Part shown: piece after piece, positions 33,912 through 42,338 of the stretch
How positions within the stretch are numbered: the stretch's first letter is position 1
How the letters are laid out: each line of letters opens with the position of its first letter
Origin: F1-120-MAGs238 sp964484185
GTDB lineage: Bacteria > Planctomycetota > Phycisphaerae > Phycisphaerales > UBA1924
Reading direction: 5' to 3'
DNA: 64,000 nt
NCBI GenBank assembly: GCA_964484185.1
Contig: CAZAEQ010000013.1
Span: 34,948-98,947 of the forward strand
Notes under the pieces: generated by a model
Database searches by the model: none
What the model was told of the DNA's origin: nothing
What the model saw: the letters and a program-made list of their open reading frames with translations, nothing else
Made by a program: the position numbers and the translations under genes

Positions 33912-34952
33912 TCAGTTGTAGCGGCCGAGCAATTCCATGATCTTGGGTTGGCGGCGTTCGAGCTGCAGTGAGCGGCGGAGCATGCGGAGTGCTTCCTGGC
34001 GTGCTTCTTCGTTCTTTTCTTCGGACCAGAGATATTCGTTGAGTTTGCAGACGGCTATGCCGTTGATCGCCGGGTAGTGGTTCACATCGATTTCGATAGC
34101 GCGGCGGAATGTTGCGAGAGAATCTTCGTAGCGACGGAGTTTGAAGAGGCCTGAACCCAGACGCTCGTAGGCATTGGCTGATGGAGCGGTCTTAGTGAGT
34201 TGCTCAAGGGTGTTTACCATCTCAGCAGTGCGGCCGGATTTTCCCAGTGCATCGGCGAGATTGAGCAGGAGCGGCGCGGTGAGCGGCGCGAGTTCGGCGG
34301 CCTGCTGATATTCGATCACAGCATCTTCGTAGCGACCCATCGCGTTGTAGACCGCGCCGAGATTGGTGCGGCCAGGCGCTGACTGACTGTTGATTCGAAC
34401 TGCTCGCTCAGCGAACGTGAGAGCCTGGCTGGGTTCACCAAGTTGCAGGTAGGCGGTGGCGACGTTGAGGTTAGCGTTGAAATCATCCGGCTTGACGGAC
34501 AATGCACGGAGGTAGGCACGCACGGCATCGCCAGCGCGATTGAGGAGCTGGAGAGTCAGGCCGTGGAGGTATTGAGCATCGAAGTTCTGGGGTTCAAGCT
34601 GGGCCGCGGTTCCGTATTGCTTTTCTGCGCCGACATAGTCGCCCTTCTGGCGGTAGATGTCGCCAGCGCCCATGAAGGCCACTGTGAGTGTTGGATTTGT
34701 TTCGATTGCTTTTTCGAATTCCTTGAGGGCATCGTCGAGAAGGCCTTGAGCGCGAAGAGAGTTGCCACGACGGACGGCGGAATTGGCTGGGTCGAGAACG
34801 GTGTCGGGCTTTGCCTGATCGAGAGCATCAACAAGGTCAGTTTCTTTTTCAGCTGGCTTGGCAGCGCGGTTGGACGCACATCCAGCGAGAGTCCCGGCGG
34901 CGAGCAGGCACATGGCCGCGGAGAGGAGATGGCGAGATGATCGAGTCTTCAT
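33912..34952 (-). CDS. TPR repeat lipoprotein
   Basis: 346 residues. Lipoprotein signal (LLSAAMCLLAAGTLAGC, lipobox LAGC) followed by about eight tetratricopeptide repeats from residue 60, e.g. GNSLRAQGLLDDALKEFEKA and GDIYRQKGDYVGAEKQYGTA. TPR arrays form scaffolds for protein contacts, often in pilus or outer-membrane assembly. It is convergent with the M48 peptidase, 31 bases apart, and the M48 BepA-type enzymes themselves often carry TPRs; here they could be split into two genes, though this is inference. The ATG follows GGATT at a loose distance. Confidence 0.85.
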   Translation of the reverse strand: MKTRSSRHLLSAAMCLLAAGTLAGCASNRAAKPAEKETDLVDALDQAKPDTVLDPANSAVRRGNSLRAQGLLDDALKEFEKAIETNPTLTVAFMGAGDIYRQKGDYVGAEKQYGTAAQLEPQNFDAQYLHGLTLQLLNRAGDAVRAYLRALSVKPDDFNANLNVATAYLQLGEPSQALTFAERAVRINSQSAPGRTNLGAVYNAMGRYEDAVIEYQQAAELAPLTAPLLLNLADALGKSGRTAEMVNTLEQLTKTAPSANAYERLGSGLFKLRRYEDSLATFRRAIEIDVNHYPAINGIAVCKLNEYLWSEEKNEEARQEALRMLRRSLQLERRQPKIMELLGRYN

Positions 34953-35080
34953 AGGTGCAATCCAAAGCTCAGCGAAGCGAACAAGGCGGCGAATCCCGAA
35001 CGCGCAAAGTCTGCGCCCGAGAGCGGAGGGGGGTCTCCGGAGTCAAAGTCGGCACAATCCACAGGGTCACTTCAATCCGA

Positions 35081-35998
35081 TTACCTTGCCCGCGTGGGTT
35101 TTGCGGGAGTTTTGTCAATCAGGCCTTTGAGGCGGCGGAGATTGAGGGTATCGAATGGAGTGCCCTTAGGGTCGTCGCCCTTTGGGGTCTCCATGATCTT
35201 GGGTACGGAGCGGATGGCAGGATGGTTCAGGACAGCCGCGAAACCGCTGTCTTTGAGCGATTTTGGGGTCAGTTCGCCAGCACCTATGTGGTCGTGGCGG
35301 TCGAGGTGGCTGCCGAGTTTGCCTTTACTGTCGTTGATGTGGAAGACGTGGAGGTTTTTCAGGCCGCAGAGGGTGTCAAATTGGGCAAGTGCAGTTTCGG
35401 CGGCGGCGCGGCTGGACATGTCGTAACCGGCGACGTGCATATGGCAGGTGTCGAGGCAGAAGCCGATGCGGGCGGGTTGGCCAGTGGCATCGCAGATGAG
35501 TTGGCGGAGGAGCGCGAGGTGGGCGAAGTCGCCCCCGATGTTGGAGCCGGCGCCTGCGGTTCCTTCGAGGCAGGAGATTGTGGTGTAGCCCTTGGTGTCT
35601 TTGAAGATGATGGCGTATGCAGCAGCGATGCGTTTGATACCTTCTTCGAGCGTTGAGGTTGTGTAGGCGCCGGGGTGGTGGACGAGGAAGGGGATGGAGA
35701 GTTGTTCGCAGCGTTCGATTTCATCGCGCATGAGGTCGATGGATTTTTTCCAGAGCACATCGTCGGGTGAGGCGAGGTTGATGAGGTATGAGGCGTGGCT
35801 TGTGCCGCGGGCGGGGCCGGTCCAGTTGAGGCGTTTGATTTCGGCGTGCCAGTCGCGGACTTGAGAATCGGGGAGAGGTTTGGCTTTCCACTGTTGCTGG
35901 TTTTTGGTGAAGACCTGGACAGTGTCGAGGCCGAGGGCTTCGGCATCGCGGAGTGCGTTGCACATGTCGCCGGCGATGGAGAGATGAGATCCGAACAT
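35081..35998 (-). CDS. nfo: Deoxyribonuclease IV (AP endonuclease)
   Basis: Zinc-dependent apurinic/apyrimidinic endonuclease for base-excision repair, 305 residues. Family blocks: GSHLSIAG at the start, QVFTKNQQQWKAK (about 28), LVHHPGAYT (about 110), CLEGTAGAGSNIGG (about 142), GFCLDTCHMHVAGYD (about 178) and FHINDSKGKLGSHLDRHDHI (about 218). The metal ligands His, Glu and Asp in these blocks are all present. The ATG lies three bases after the rhomboid gene stop with GGGAA in the overlap, so the two are co-transcribed. The final 20 residues are basic and variable. The fit with the family is very good. Confidence 0.95.
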   Translation of the reverse strand: MFGSHLSIAGDMCNALRDAEALGLDTVQVFTKNQQQWKAKPLPDSQVRDWHAEIKRLNWTGPARGTSHASYLINLASPDDVLWKKSIDLMRDEIERCEQLSIPFLVHHPGAYTTSTLEEGIKRIAAAYAIIFKDTKGYTTISCLEGTAGAGSNIGGDFAHLALLRQLICDATGQPARIGFCLDTCHMHVAGYDMSSRAAAETALAQFDTLCGLKNLHVFHINDSKGKLGSHLDRHDHIGAGELTPKSLKDSGFAAVLNHPAIRSVPKIMETPKGDDPKGTPFDTLNLRRLKGLIDKTPAKPTRAR

Positions 35999-36001
35999 GA
36001 G

Positions 36002-36712
36002 CTAGTTCCCGGAAGATTTGAGGCGTGCCTCGATGTTTACATATGGTCGGGCGATTGTGGCGCCGAGAAATGTGATGACGGTGAGAGCGACGATTGCGGC
36101 GATGTGCAAAGGGCGTTTGGATTTTTCTGAGGTGACTGCCCAGCCGATCATTGCGCCGGCGAGAGCGCCTGCACCGTGCGCGACATTTGCGATAGGCATG
36201 AGGTTAAAGATGGTAAGAAAGATGCAGAGAACAAACCACGCGGCGAAAACTTTGGCAGTTTTGGATGTGACAACACCGGCGAAGCGGGCATCTTTCTTCT
36301 GGACGACATAGAGCATGGTGACCAGGCCGTAGACCACGCCACTGAGGCCGATCCCGCCGCGGAAGAGGGCGATTTCTGCAGCGCTGCTGATGATGGCGGT
36401 GAGCACGGTAATTCCGAGGAGTTTTGAAGGGCCCCAGACGACTTCGGTGACTCTTGCGAAATACCACCAAGCACTGAGATTGAAGAAGATGTGCAGGAGA
36501 TTGCCGTGGGGAAAGATGGTGGTCACCAGCAGCCATGGTTGCTGTTCGAGCGGGAGATCGCTGCCGATGAAAATATCCATCACGGAGGGGCTGGAAGGTG
36601 GACCTGCCATCCAGAATCGGAGCGTGACCACGATTGATATGAGCGCGATAATGACCGAGATTGGGAATCGAGAGATGTTGGCGAGCGGGTTCGGCTGGGT
36701 CATGCGTGGCAT
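36002..36712 (-). CDS. Rhomboid family intramembrane serine protease
   Basis: 236 residues, six membrane segments. The catalytic Ser is in GIGLSGVVYGLVTML (GxSG, about residue 125) and the His in NVAHGAGALAGAMIGW (about 182). An upstream HLLHIFFNLSAWWYF-like block (NLLHIFFNLSAWWYFARVTE) matches the family's segment 2. Rhomboids cleave substrates within the membrane; targets here are unknown. It is joined to the endonuclease IV gene with a three-base gap. The start may be the ATG at 36712 or, nine bases later, at 36703. It is a soundly called fold with unknown biology. Confidence 0.9.
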   Translation of the reverse strand: MPRMTQPNPLANISRFPISVIIALISIVVTLRFWMAGPPSSPSVMDIFIGSDLPLEQQPWLLVTTIFPHGNLLHIFFNLSAWWYFARVTEVVWGPSKLLGITVLTAIISSAAEIALFRGGIGLSGVVYGLVTMLYVVQKKDARFAGVVTSKTAKVFAAWFVLCIFLTIFNLMPIANVAHGAGALAGAMIGWAVTSEKSKRPLHIAAIVALTVITFLGATIARPYVNIEARLKSSGN

Positions 36713-36824
36713 CGTACGGAAAGTGCCGGGTTCATTCTGAAATGGAGGCGATTTTTTGGATGGAGCGCCGAAGCAAATCGAGATTGTGTAACGCGTTTGA
36801 AGGAAACCTCATCTAGAGTGAATC

Positions 36825-37394
36825 ATGCTCACACCCCCACTGTTGCGATCTTTTTTCGACAAAGCGCTCTCGTTTGATGACTACATCAAATCTGGATCGG
36901 AGTCGCAACAGAGCAATTGGATGAATGCTGACAAGCGCGTGTCGCTCCGGCCGGAACAGGTGTCACTGCTGGCAGCCTTCACGCGGAAGATGCCGGTGCT
37001 GGTGATTTCCGGAATGTGGTGCGGCGATTGTGCACAGCAAGTCCCGATCTTCCGTCATTTTGCTGGTGCGAGCAAGAACATTGACCTTCGCATCATCGAT
37101 CGCGACAAAGGAATTGAACTCTCGGATATGGTCAAGATCTGCGGCGGAAACCGGGTGCCGACGGTGATTTTCATGAACGAGGAGTTTGACCTCGTTGGAC
37201 TTTACGGCGACAACTCGTTGAGTCGCATGAGAGCGAAAGCAGCGAAACAACTTGGAGCTTCGTGCTATCTGCCGAGCGCCGTTGTGTCGGGCGATGAAAT
37301 GGCGGCGGGAATTTCAGATTGGCTTGACGAATTTGAGCGGGCACAGTTGGTCTGCCGCCTCTCTACAAAGTTGCGAGCGAAGCACGAGGACTGA
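36825..37394 (+). CDS. Thioredoxin-like protein
   Basis: 189 residues. The thioredoxin fold lies at about 55-150 with the redox pair in VISGMWCGDCAQQVP (CGDC, near residue 66) and the cis-Pro in GGNRVPTVIFMNE (near 110). It lacks an obvious signal peptide, so it is likely cytoplasmic. The active site CGDC is uncommon; classic thioredoxins have CGPC. The N-terminal 50 residues are helical and similar to a widespread 'thioredoxin family' group of Planctomycetes and Bacteroidetes. It stands alone between divergent rhomboid and a PEP-CTERM-like gene. Confidence 0.85.
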   Translation: MLTPPLLRSFFDKALSFDDYIKSGSESQQSNWMNADKRVSLRPEQVSLLAAFTRKMPVLVISGMWCGDCAQQVPIFRHFAGASKNIDLRIIDRDKGIELSDMVKICGGNRVPTVIFMNEEFDLVGLYGDNSLSRMRAKAAKQLGASCYLPSAVVSGDEMAAGISDWLDEFERAQLVCRLSTKLRAKHED

Positions 37395-37716
37395 GAACTG
37401 GCACACAGATTGCCCAGATTACCAACCGAATACGTTTACATGAATTCCTGCGGCAAGGAACCGACAAATCGCACACAATCTAGGACCCTAACGGGATAAT
37501 AATTTGAGAGTGTGCAAGTAAAAATATCGGATTCGCACTAATTTAATTGACACACCCCCCCAAAACTGGTTAAATGTGCGTCGGAGGAGTGTTCCTTGTC
37601 CAGGCAGTGTTCCGCGCTGCTTGGCCGTTGCTGGTTTGTTTTCCGGCGACGCATCAGTTTGTCCATCTCCCAGTCTCAATGCTGGGGCTGGGTTCCAATT
37701 TAGAGGAGAGAGAGAC
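37395..37716. other. Intergenic leader region
   Basis: Some 320 bases with no supported gene. It contains a good sigma-70-like promoter (37547-37575) followed by about 135 bases of leader for the PEP-CTERM-like gene. Within the leader TGCGTCG at about 37576 can pair with CGACGCA at about 37647, closing a 60-base loop. Confidence 0.5.
37547..37575 (+). promoter_or_regulatory. Sigma-70-like promoter
   Basis: TTGACA (37547-37552) is separated by exactly 17 bases from TTAAAT (37570-37575). The region is locally AT-rich. It would drive the PEP-CTERM-like gene starting at 37717. Confidence 0.55.
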
Positions 37717-38343
37717 ATGAAGATTGCATTTGGTTTGTTGGCTGTTGCTGGTCTTGCCGCTGCGGCGAGCGCTGATTTCATCACCGTTCCCCAGAACCAG
37801 CGCATGATGACCGCCGTCGCATCACAGCTCGATTCGGTGGAGATTGAGACCACCGTTCTCTATTCGAGCATCCCCGGCCCCTACTCGGCCTTCGCCGTTG
37901 GCTCGTTCGCGAGCAATGACGATTACACGACCACCACCGGCGGTGCGGGTCAGTTTGAGTGCGATCAGCTCCGTTTCGTCGGCGGCGTTGCGCAGGTCGG
38001 CGGAGTCCTCGACTTCTTCTTTCTGGATTCAACCGGCACGAACGTGATCTCCTCGTTCGGCGTTGCGCTTCCTAGCGCAGGCGACTTCATCTGGACGATC
38101 ACAGGGGTTGCCTCGATGGCTGACCACACTGGCCGTCTCCAGATCCAGACTCGCGGCGCGACGACCGGTCGCTGGTTCATGACGACCACCGCCCCCGGCG
38201 CTGGTTCGAACAGCCTCGCCACTGGCCACGGCAGCACGCTCAGCCCACAGCGTATCGCCGCATTCGAAGTCAACACACCCACCCCCGGTTCACTTGCTCT
38301 GCTCGGCCTCGGTGGCCTGGCTGCAGCACGTCGTCGTCGCTGA
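37717..38343 (+). CDS. Secreted PEP-CTERM-like protein
   Basis: 208 residues from an ATG preceded by a very strong ribosome site (GAGGAGAGAG). Signal peptide MKIAFGLLAVAGLAAAASA. The body is a beta-rich domain of unknown fold (VGSFASNDDYTTTTGGAGQF). The tail is TPTPGSLALLGLGGLAAARR plus two Arg, a PEP-CTERM-like sorting signal with PTP for PEP. The promoter, strong ribosome site and clear downstream terminator suggest high expression. Likely an abundant extracellular or surface protein. Confidence 0.85.
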   Translation: MKIAFGLLAVAGLAAAASADFITVPQNQRMMTAVASQLDSVEIETTVLYSSIPGPYSAFAVGSFASNDDYTTTTGGAGQFECDQLRFVGGVAQVGGVLDFFFLDSTGTNVISSFGVALPSAGDFIWTITGVASMADHTGRLQIQTRGATTGRWFMTTTAPGAGSNSLATGHGSTLSPQRIAAFEVNTPTPGSLALLGLGGLAAARRRR

Positions 38344-38438
38344 AAACATGTAAGTTTCGAGCGGGAGTCCGATCCCGCATGAAATAAGCAGTTTCTGCTG
38401 ACTATGACCTGCCGGTGAAATGTGTAGCAAAATCTTCA

Positions 38439-38473
38439 ACCCCGGACTCTCCCGTCCGGGGTTGTTGTTTTTG
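38439..38473 (+). terminator. Rho-independent terminator
   Basis: CCCCGGAC and GTCCGGGG form an 8-bp stem with a TCTCCC loop, followed by TTGTTGTTTTT. It ends the PEP-CTERM-like transcript and sits directly beyond the stop of the convergent release-factor-like gene. Confidence 0.9.
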
Positions 38474-38474
38474 C

Positions 38475-38993
38475 TTACTTTAAGGTGTGAAGATTTGCGG
38501 CGACGCGTTGCTTGTTCCACCAGGTGAACGCTGGACGATGTTTTTTCACAAACCTGACCAATTGACTCATGCTGCATGCGAGTCGCAACGAAGCCTTCTT
38601 TTCGTCCAGATTACATGCCTCGATCATGTCCAGAGCTTCGCTGAGCATGCTCGGGAAGTCAGCGTGGGTATCACTGCACACTATTCGGCCATCAGCTCCA
38701 CATCGGCGCTTCCATAACTCGCTCCGCTGATCGCCAAGCGGAACGGCGGTGCGGACCTCTACTGCAAGGGCCAGCCGCAGTCGGCGGATTGCGGTCTTGC
38801 GGTTGACCTCCGGTTCGCGTCGTTCACCGGCCTGGGCTTCGCAGCCTGTTTGCGTATGAACAAGTCGCACCAGCGATGCAACCTTGTTTCGATGCTGGCC
38901 GCCGGGACCTGTTGAATACCCACGGGTCATGCGGCACTGCGAGAAGAGTTCCTCTTCTTCAATCCGCGCGGGATGGAGGCCTTCGCTATACAC
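38475..38993 (-). CDS. Peptide chain release factor-like protein (GGQ domain)
   Basis: 172 residues from the chosen GTG at 38993. The central domain is the peptidyl-tRNA hydrolase domain of class I release factors: STGPGGQHRNKVASLVRLVH carries the catalytic GGQ, and CEAQAGERREPEVNRKTAIR matches the helices that follow. It lacks the codon-recognising domains of RF1/RF2, so it belongs with ribosome-rescue-type proteins (ArfB, RF-H, mitochondrial rescue factors). It overlaps the end of tsaD by eight bases, suggesting translational coupling. A longer frame upstream to 39302 lies inside tsaD and was not used. The C-terminal helix is Arg/Lys-rich, as in ribosome-rescue factors. Which ribosome state it acts on is unknown. 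Confidence 0.8.
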   Translation of the reverse strand: MYSEGLHPARIEEEELFSQCRMTRGYSTGPGGQHRNKVASLVRLVHTQTGCEAQAGERREPEVNRKTAIRRLRLALAVEVRTAVPLGDQRSELWKRRCGADGRIVCSDTHADFPSMLSEALDMIEACNLDEKKASLRLACSMSQLVRFVKKHRPAFTWWNKQRVAANLHTLK

Positions 38994-40059
38994 CGGTGGT
39001 TGGTACCGCTTGGAGGGTGAGGTCCGACACTCGACCAGCAAGAAACAATTCGTGACCAAGCCCGGCGAGCATGGCGGCATTGTCCATGCAGTACTGCATC
39101 GCCGGGATTCGCAGGGTGAGCCCGTGCCGGCTGGCCGCGGCCGCAAGCTCTGAACGCATACGCGAATTTGCTGAGACCCCGCCGCCGACAAGCAGGGTTT
39201 TAAGTTGAACTTTCTGCTGAGCGAGTTGTTCAATCGAACGCGCGATCCGCAACGTGACTGCGCTGACAGCGGCCTTTTGAAATGCAGCTGCGAGCGACGC
39301 ACGTCGAGATTCGGTCATTTGAGGCGCTGGCGGCGAAGCGACCTTTGCACGCGGACCTGTCGGCACACCTTTCACTTCATAAAGCATGGCGGTCTTCAGC
39401 CCAGAGAACGAGAAGTCGAGACTTGAAGGCGAAAGGCGACTGATTGGCAAATCGGCAATCGTCGGATCGGCCCCCGGGGTCTGCGCGAGTGTGTCCAGAT
39501 TGGGGCCGCCGGGAAAGGGAATTCCAAGCATTGTGGCGGCCTTGTCAAACGCCTCGCCGATGGCATCATCAATCGTCGCTCCAAGTCGCGTGAGATCGGT
39601 CCAGGACTTGAGCAGGTAAAGCGATGTGTGCCCGCCACTGATCACGAGGCCAAGTGCAGGAAACTCGATGTTCAATGCAGACTCACCGGGCTTGTGCAAA
39701 GCGCCTGAGTAGAGGTGTGCATGCACATGATCGACTCCGATGAGTGGCTTGTGCAATGACCACGCGATAGCCTTCGCCGCCGCGACGCCGACAAGCAACG
39801 AACCGATGAGGCCAGGGCGATTGCCGACGGCAACGGCATCGATGTCTGCAAGCGTGATGCCAGCATCGCTGAGCGCACGCCGCACAACGGGGAGGATGCT
39901 CTCCACGTGCGCGCGACTTGCAATCTCAGGAACTACACCTGCGTACTCGGCGTGCAAGTCGGTCTGGCTTGCGACCACATTAGATTTGACACAGCGACCA
40001 TCTTCGACGATTGCCGCCGCGGTTTCATCGCACGAGGATTCGATCCCCAAAATGAGCAT
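38986..40059 (-). CDS. tsaD: tRNA N6-adenosine threonylcarbamoyltransferase
   Basis: 357 residues. Puts the threonylcarbamoyl group on A37 of ANN-decoding tRNAs with TsaB and TsaE. The ASKHA fold opens with LILGIESSCDETAAAIVEDG, and the metal-binding motif is GVDHVHAHLYSGAL near residue 110. ISGGHTSLYLL is near 137. TsaD is essential in most bacteria. The ATG overlaps the sppA stop (TAATG), and its own end overlaps the release-factor-like gene. Grouping a decoding-accuracy enzyme with a ribosome-rescue-type factor is suggestive but may simply be operon drift. Confidence 0.96.
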   Translation of the reverse strand: MLILGIESSCDETAAAIVEDGRCVKSNVVASQTDLHAEYAGVVPEIASRAHVESILPVVRRALSDAGITLADIDAVAVGNRPGLIGSLLVGVAAAKAIAWSLHKPLIGVDHVHAHLYSGALHKPGESALNIEFPALGLVISGGHTSLYLLKSWTDLTRLGATIDDAIGEAFDKAATMLGIPFPGGPNLDTLAQTPGADPTIADLPISRLSPSSLDFSFSGLKTAMLYEVKGVPTGPRAKVASPPAPQMTESRRASLAAAFQKAAVSAVTLRIARSIEQLAQQKVQLKTLLVGGGVSANSRMRSELAAAASRHGLTLRIPAMQYCMDNAAMLAGLGHELFLAGRVSDLTLQAVPTTGV

Positions 40060-41882
40060 TAGTGTTTGCCGAAGATGAAGATCGAGGGTGTGACGACGAG
40101 CACCGGCTCTTGACGCAGCAGCATCATTGTGTCGATTCCCTGCTTGATCTGCGGCCAGGCGTGTGGGCCGACGATCTCTGCCGGGACTTGCCAGAAGGCT
40201 GCATCCGCCATCTGATTGCGTGCCCCCACTCTGGGCGCTTCAATGAATCCCCCGAGAGTTTCGCCGATGGTTTCTGCGAGGGTCTTTGGCGCCGGGTAAT
40301 CGAGCACATCGTACGAATCGAGCTTCAATTCCTTAGCAAGATCTTTGATCGCCACCTCAATACCGCCGAGCTTGTCAGCCATTTTCAGATCGATTGATTT
40401 GTTTCCGGTAAACAAGCGCCCCGCGGCAGTCTTCTCGAGATCAATACCCGTGCGACCAGCCGTCACGCGACCTGTGAACTGCGTGTACGTCTCGGTCATC
40501 TTCTTACGAACCAGTTCTCTCTCCGCATCGCTCCAGACCGTTGTGCTGTTAAACATACCAGCACGTGGTCCGCGTGCACGAGAGACCGTGTTCACATGGA
40601 ATTTCTCGAAGAGCCCGCCCATGGCTACCTTGCCGCCGACAACGCCAATCGATCCGACGATGCTGGAGGGGTTCACATAAATCTTGTCAGTACCAACGGC
40701 CACGTAATAGCCACCAGATGCGGCCATTGAACCGACGCTCGACCAGACTGGCTTTTTTGCTGCGAGAGTTCGCAGACCCTGCCACATGATTTCGCTCGCC
40801 ATTGCCGAGCCACCAGGCGAATCGATGCGGACGATAACACCCTTGATGTGATCATCATCCTTCAACGTCTCGATTGCGTTGCGAATCGTGCGTGAACCGA
40901 CTGAGCCTTCTCCACCACCAAATCCGCCGCCGGTTGAATCGCCGTCGATGATCGTTCCGGTGATATGGAGGATTGCAACAGTGTCCCGCGTGGGATCCTG
41001 CTGCGGAGGCTTTGAAAACATCTGCATCATCATGAACGGATTGCTCATGTCAATTTCAGCAGCCTTGACTTCGCCAACGCTGGAATCAAGTGTTATTTCA
41101 GTTCCGTAACTCTTTGCGAGTTCTTCCGAAAGCCGCGGCAAATCAACAGCGGCATCGAGCAAGCCCGCCTTCACCATTGGTTCCGCATCGGCCATCCATG
41201 CATCTTCCATGATTTTGTCGAGCTTTGCATCGTCGATCGAACGGCCCTTTTTAACATGCTCACGCATGTTCGTGTACATGCTGGTGAGCAACTGATCGAT
41301 GTTCTCGTTCCATTCAGCGCTGGGCTGCGCATTGGCCATCTGCTCGCTCGCACCCTTGTAAGCACCGATCTGCACCATGTCAGCTTTGAGCCCCGCCCAC
41401 GCAAGTGTGTCGGCAAGAAACATTTCTTCCATGTAGATGCCCGGGAACATCACGCCGCCGCCGGATTGAATCAGCGCTTGATCCGCGTACGCCGCGAGAC
41501 CAATCTCTCCGGGTCCGTACGTCTCGCTGAAAATCTGGACTTTCTTTCCGGCCTTGCGAAGTTCCTGCAACTTCGCGCCCAGTTCCTCAACATGTGTTAA
41601 TCCAAGTTCCGCATCTTTCAGGCGAATGACCAGTCCTTTTTGCAGGGGGTTGGCCGCGATTTCGTCAATCGTCTTGAACAAGTGCCGAAGCGTCGTCTCG
41701 CCCTTATTCTGGCCCAGGCCCAGCATCGCCATCGGAGATTCCTGCTCGGTTATCTTTCCCTGGAGCGTGATGAATGCGACAGAGTCCGCACCCATCGCGG
41801 CTCCGGCAGTCGCAAGAAGCACACCCACAGCCACGCCTGCAAACAAACGAGTTGAACGAAGCATTCCATTCACGCCTGCCAT
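40059..41882 (-). CDS. sppA: Signal peptide peptidase SppA (67K type)
   Basis: 607 residues, the long form with two tandem S49 domains. Degrades leftover signal peptides in the membrane. A signal or anchor lies at the N-terminus (MLRSTRLFAGVAVGVLLATA). The catalytic Ser is in WSSVGSMAASGGYYVAVGTD (about residue 390), and the general-base Lys is in the N-terminal half at MVQIGAYKGASEQMANAQPS (about 185). DSPGGSAMASEIMW is the oxyanion region. The ATG at 41882 has a textbook AAGGAGG ribosome site. It heads the sppA-tsaD-release-factor-like operon and is followed immediately by tsaD (TAATG). Confidence 0.92.
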   Translation of the reverse strand: MAGVNGMLRSTRLFAGVAVGVLLATAGAAMGADSVAFITLQGKITEQESPMAMLGLGQNKGETTLRHLFKTIDEIAANPLQKGLVIRLKDAELGLTHVEELGAKLQELRKAGKKVQIFSETYGPGEIGLAAYADQALIQSGGGVMFPGIYMEEMFLADTLAWAGLKADMVQIGAYKGASEQMANAQPSAEWNENIDQLLTSMYTNMREHVKKGRSIDDAKLDKIMEDAWMADAEPMVKAGLLDAAVDLPRLSEELAKSYGTEITLDSSVGEVKAAEIDMSNPFMMMQMFSKPPQQDPTRDTVAILHITGTIIDGDSTGGGFGGGEGSVGSRTIRNAIETLKDDDHIKGVIVRIDSPGGSAMASEIMWQGLRTLAAKKPVWSSVGSMAASGGYYVAVGTDKIYVNPSSIVGSIGVVGGKVAMGGLFEKFHVNTVSRARGPRAGMFNSTTVWSDAERELVRKKMTETYTQFTGRVTAGRTGIDLEKTAAGRLFTGNKSIDLKMADKLGGIEVAIKDLAKELKLDSYDVLDYPAPKTLAETIGETLGGFIEAPRVGARNQMADAAFWQVPAEIVGPHAWPQIKQGIDTMMLLRQEPVLVVTPSIFIFGKH

Positions 41883-41927
41883 GCCAATCCTCCTTGTGTG
41901 CGTGCTGGGCACGCCTGTTCATTTCGA

Positions 41928-42338
41928 CTACTCATACCCAAGCTGTTCCAGATCCTCTTCGGAGAGCCCGAACTGGTGACCTATTTCGTGAAGCAGGGTA
42001 ACCCATATCTCTTCGTAAATCGCCGCCTCTTCATCATCATTCTTCCATCCGCCTGCAAGTTCGATGATTCCCCTGCGAAAAAGATGCACCTGCGGCGGCA
42101 ATTCCCCGGAAGCCTCTATCGTCTGCTCAGTCTGGCTTGCACCAGAATGCAGGCCGCAGATCGAGAGAAGTTCCTCATCATTTTGGGGATCCAGCCCCAG
42201 GTCTTTCATTATTTCGGGTGTCGGCTGATCCAGCACAATGACTGGAACCTCCTGAATGAGCGAGCGAATCGCATCGGGGACGTTTTCGATCACCTCTTCA
42301 AGCAGATCATCAAATCGCTCCCGCTCACCATCTGTCAC
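41928..42338 (-). CDS. Minigluzincin-type metallopeptidase family protein
   Basis: 136 residues, a single-domain zinc peptidase of the PF06262-like family. The active site is WVTLLHEIGHQFGLSEEDLE near the end (HExxH, plus a downstream Glu as possible third ligand). Acidic N-terminus (DDLLEEVIENVPDAIRSLIQ). The GTG start overlaps the stop of the preceding membrane protein by four bases (GTGA). The family is common in bacteria; no substrate is known for most members. It precedes sppA by 45 bases on the same strand, which puts two peptidase genes side by side. Confidence 0.85.
   Translation of the reverse strand: MTDGERERFDDLLEEVIENVPDAIRSLIQEVPVIVLDQPTPEIMKDLGLDPQNDEELLSICGLHSGASQTEQTIEASGELPPQVHLFRRGIIELAGGWKNDDEEAAIYEEIWVTLLHEIGHQFGLSEEDLEQLGYE

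Noticed and set aside
38994..39302. N-terminal extension of the release-factor-like protein
   Set aside because: This part lies wholly inside tsaD in a different frame and has no release-factor sequence; the GTG at 38993 is preferred.
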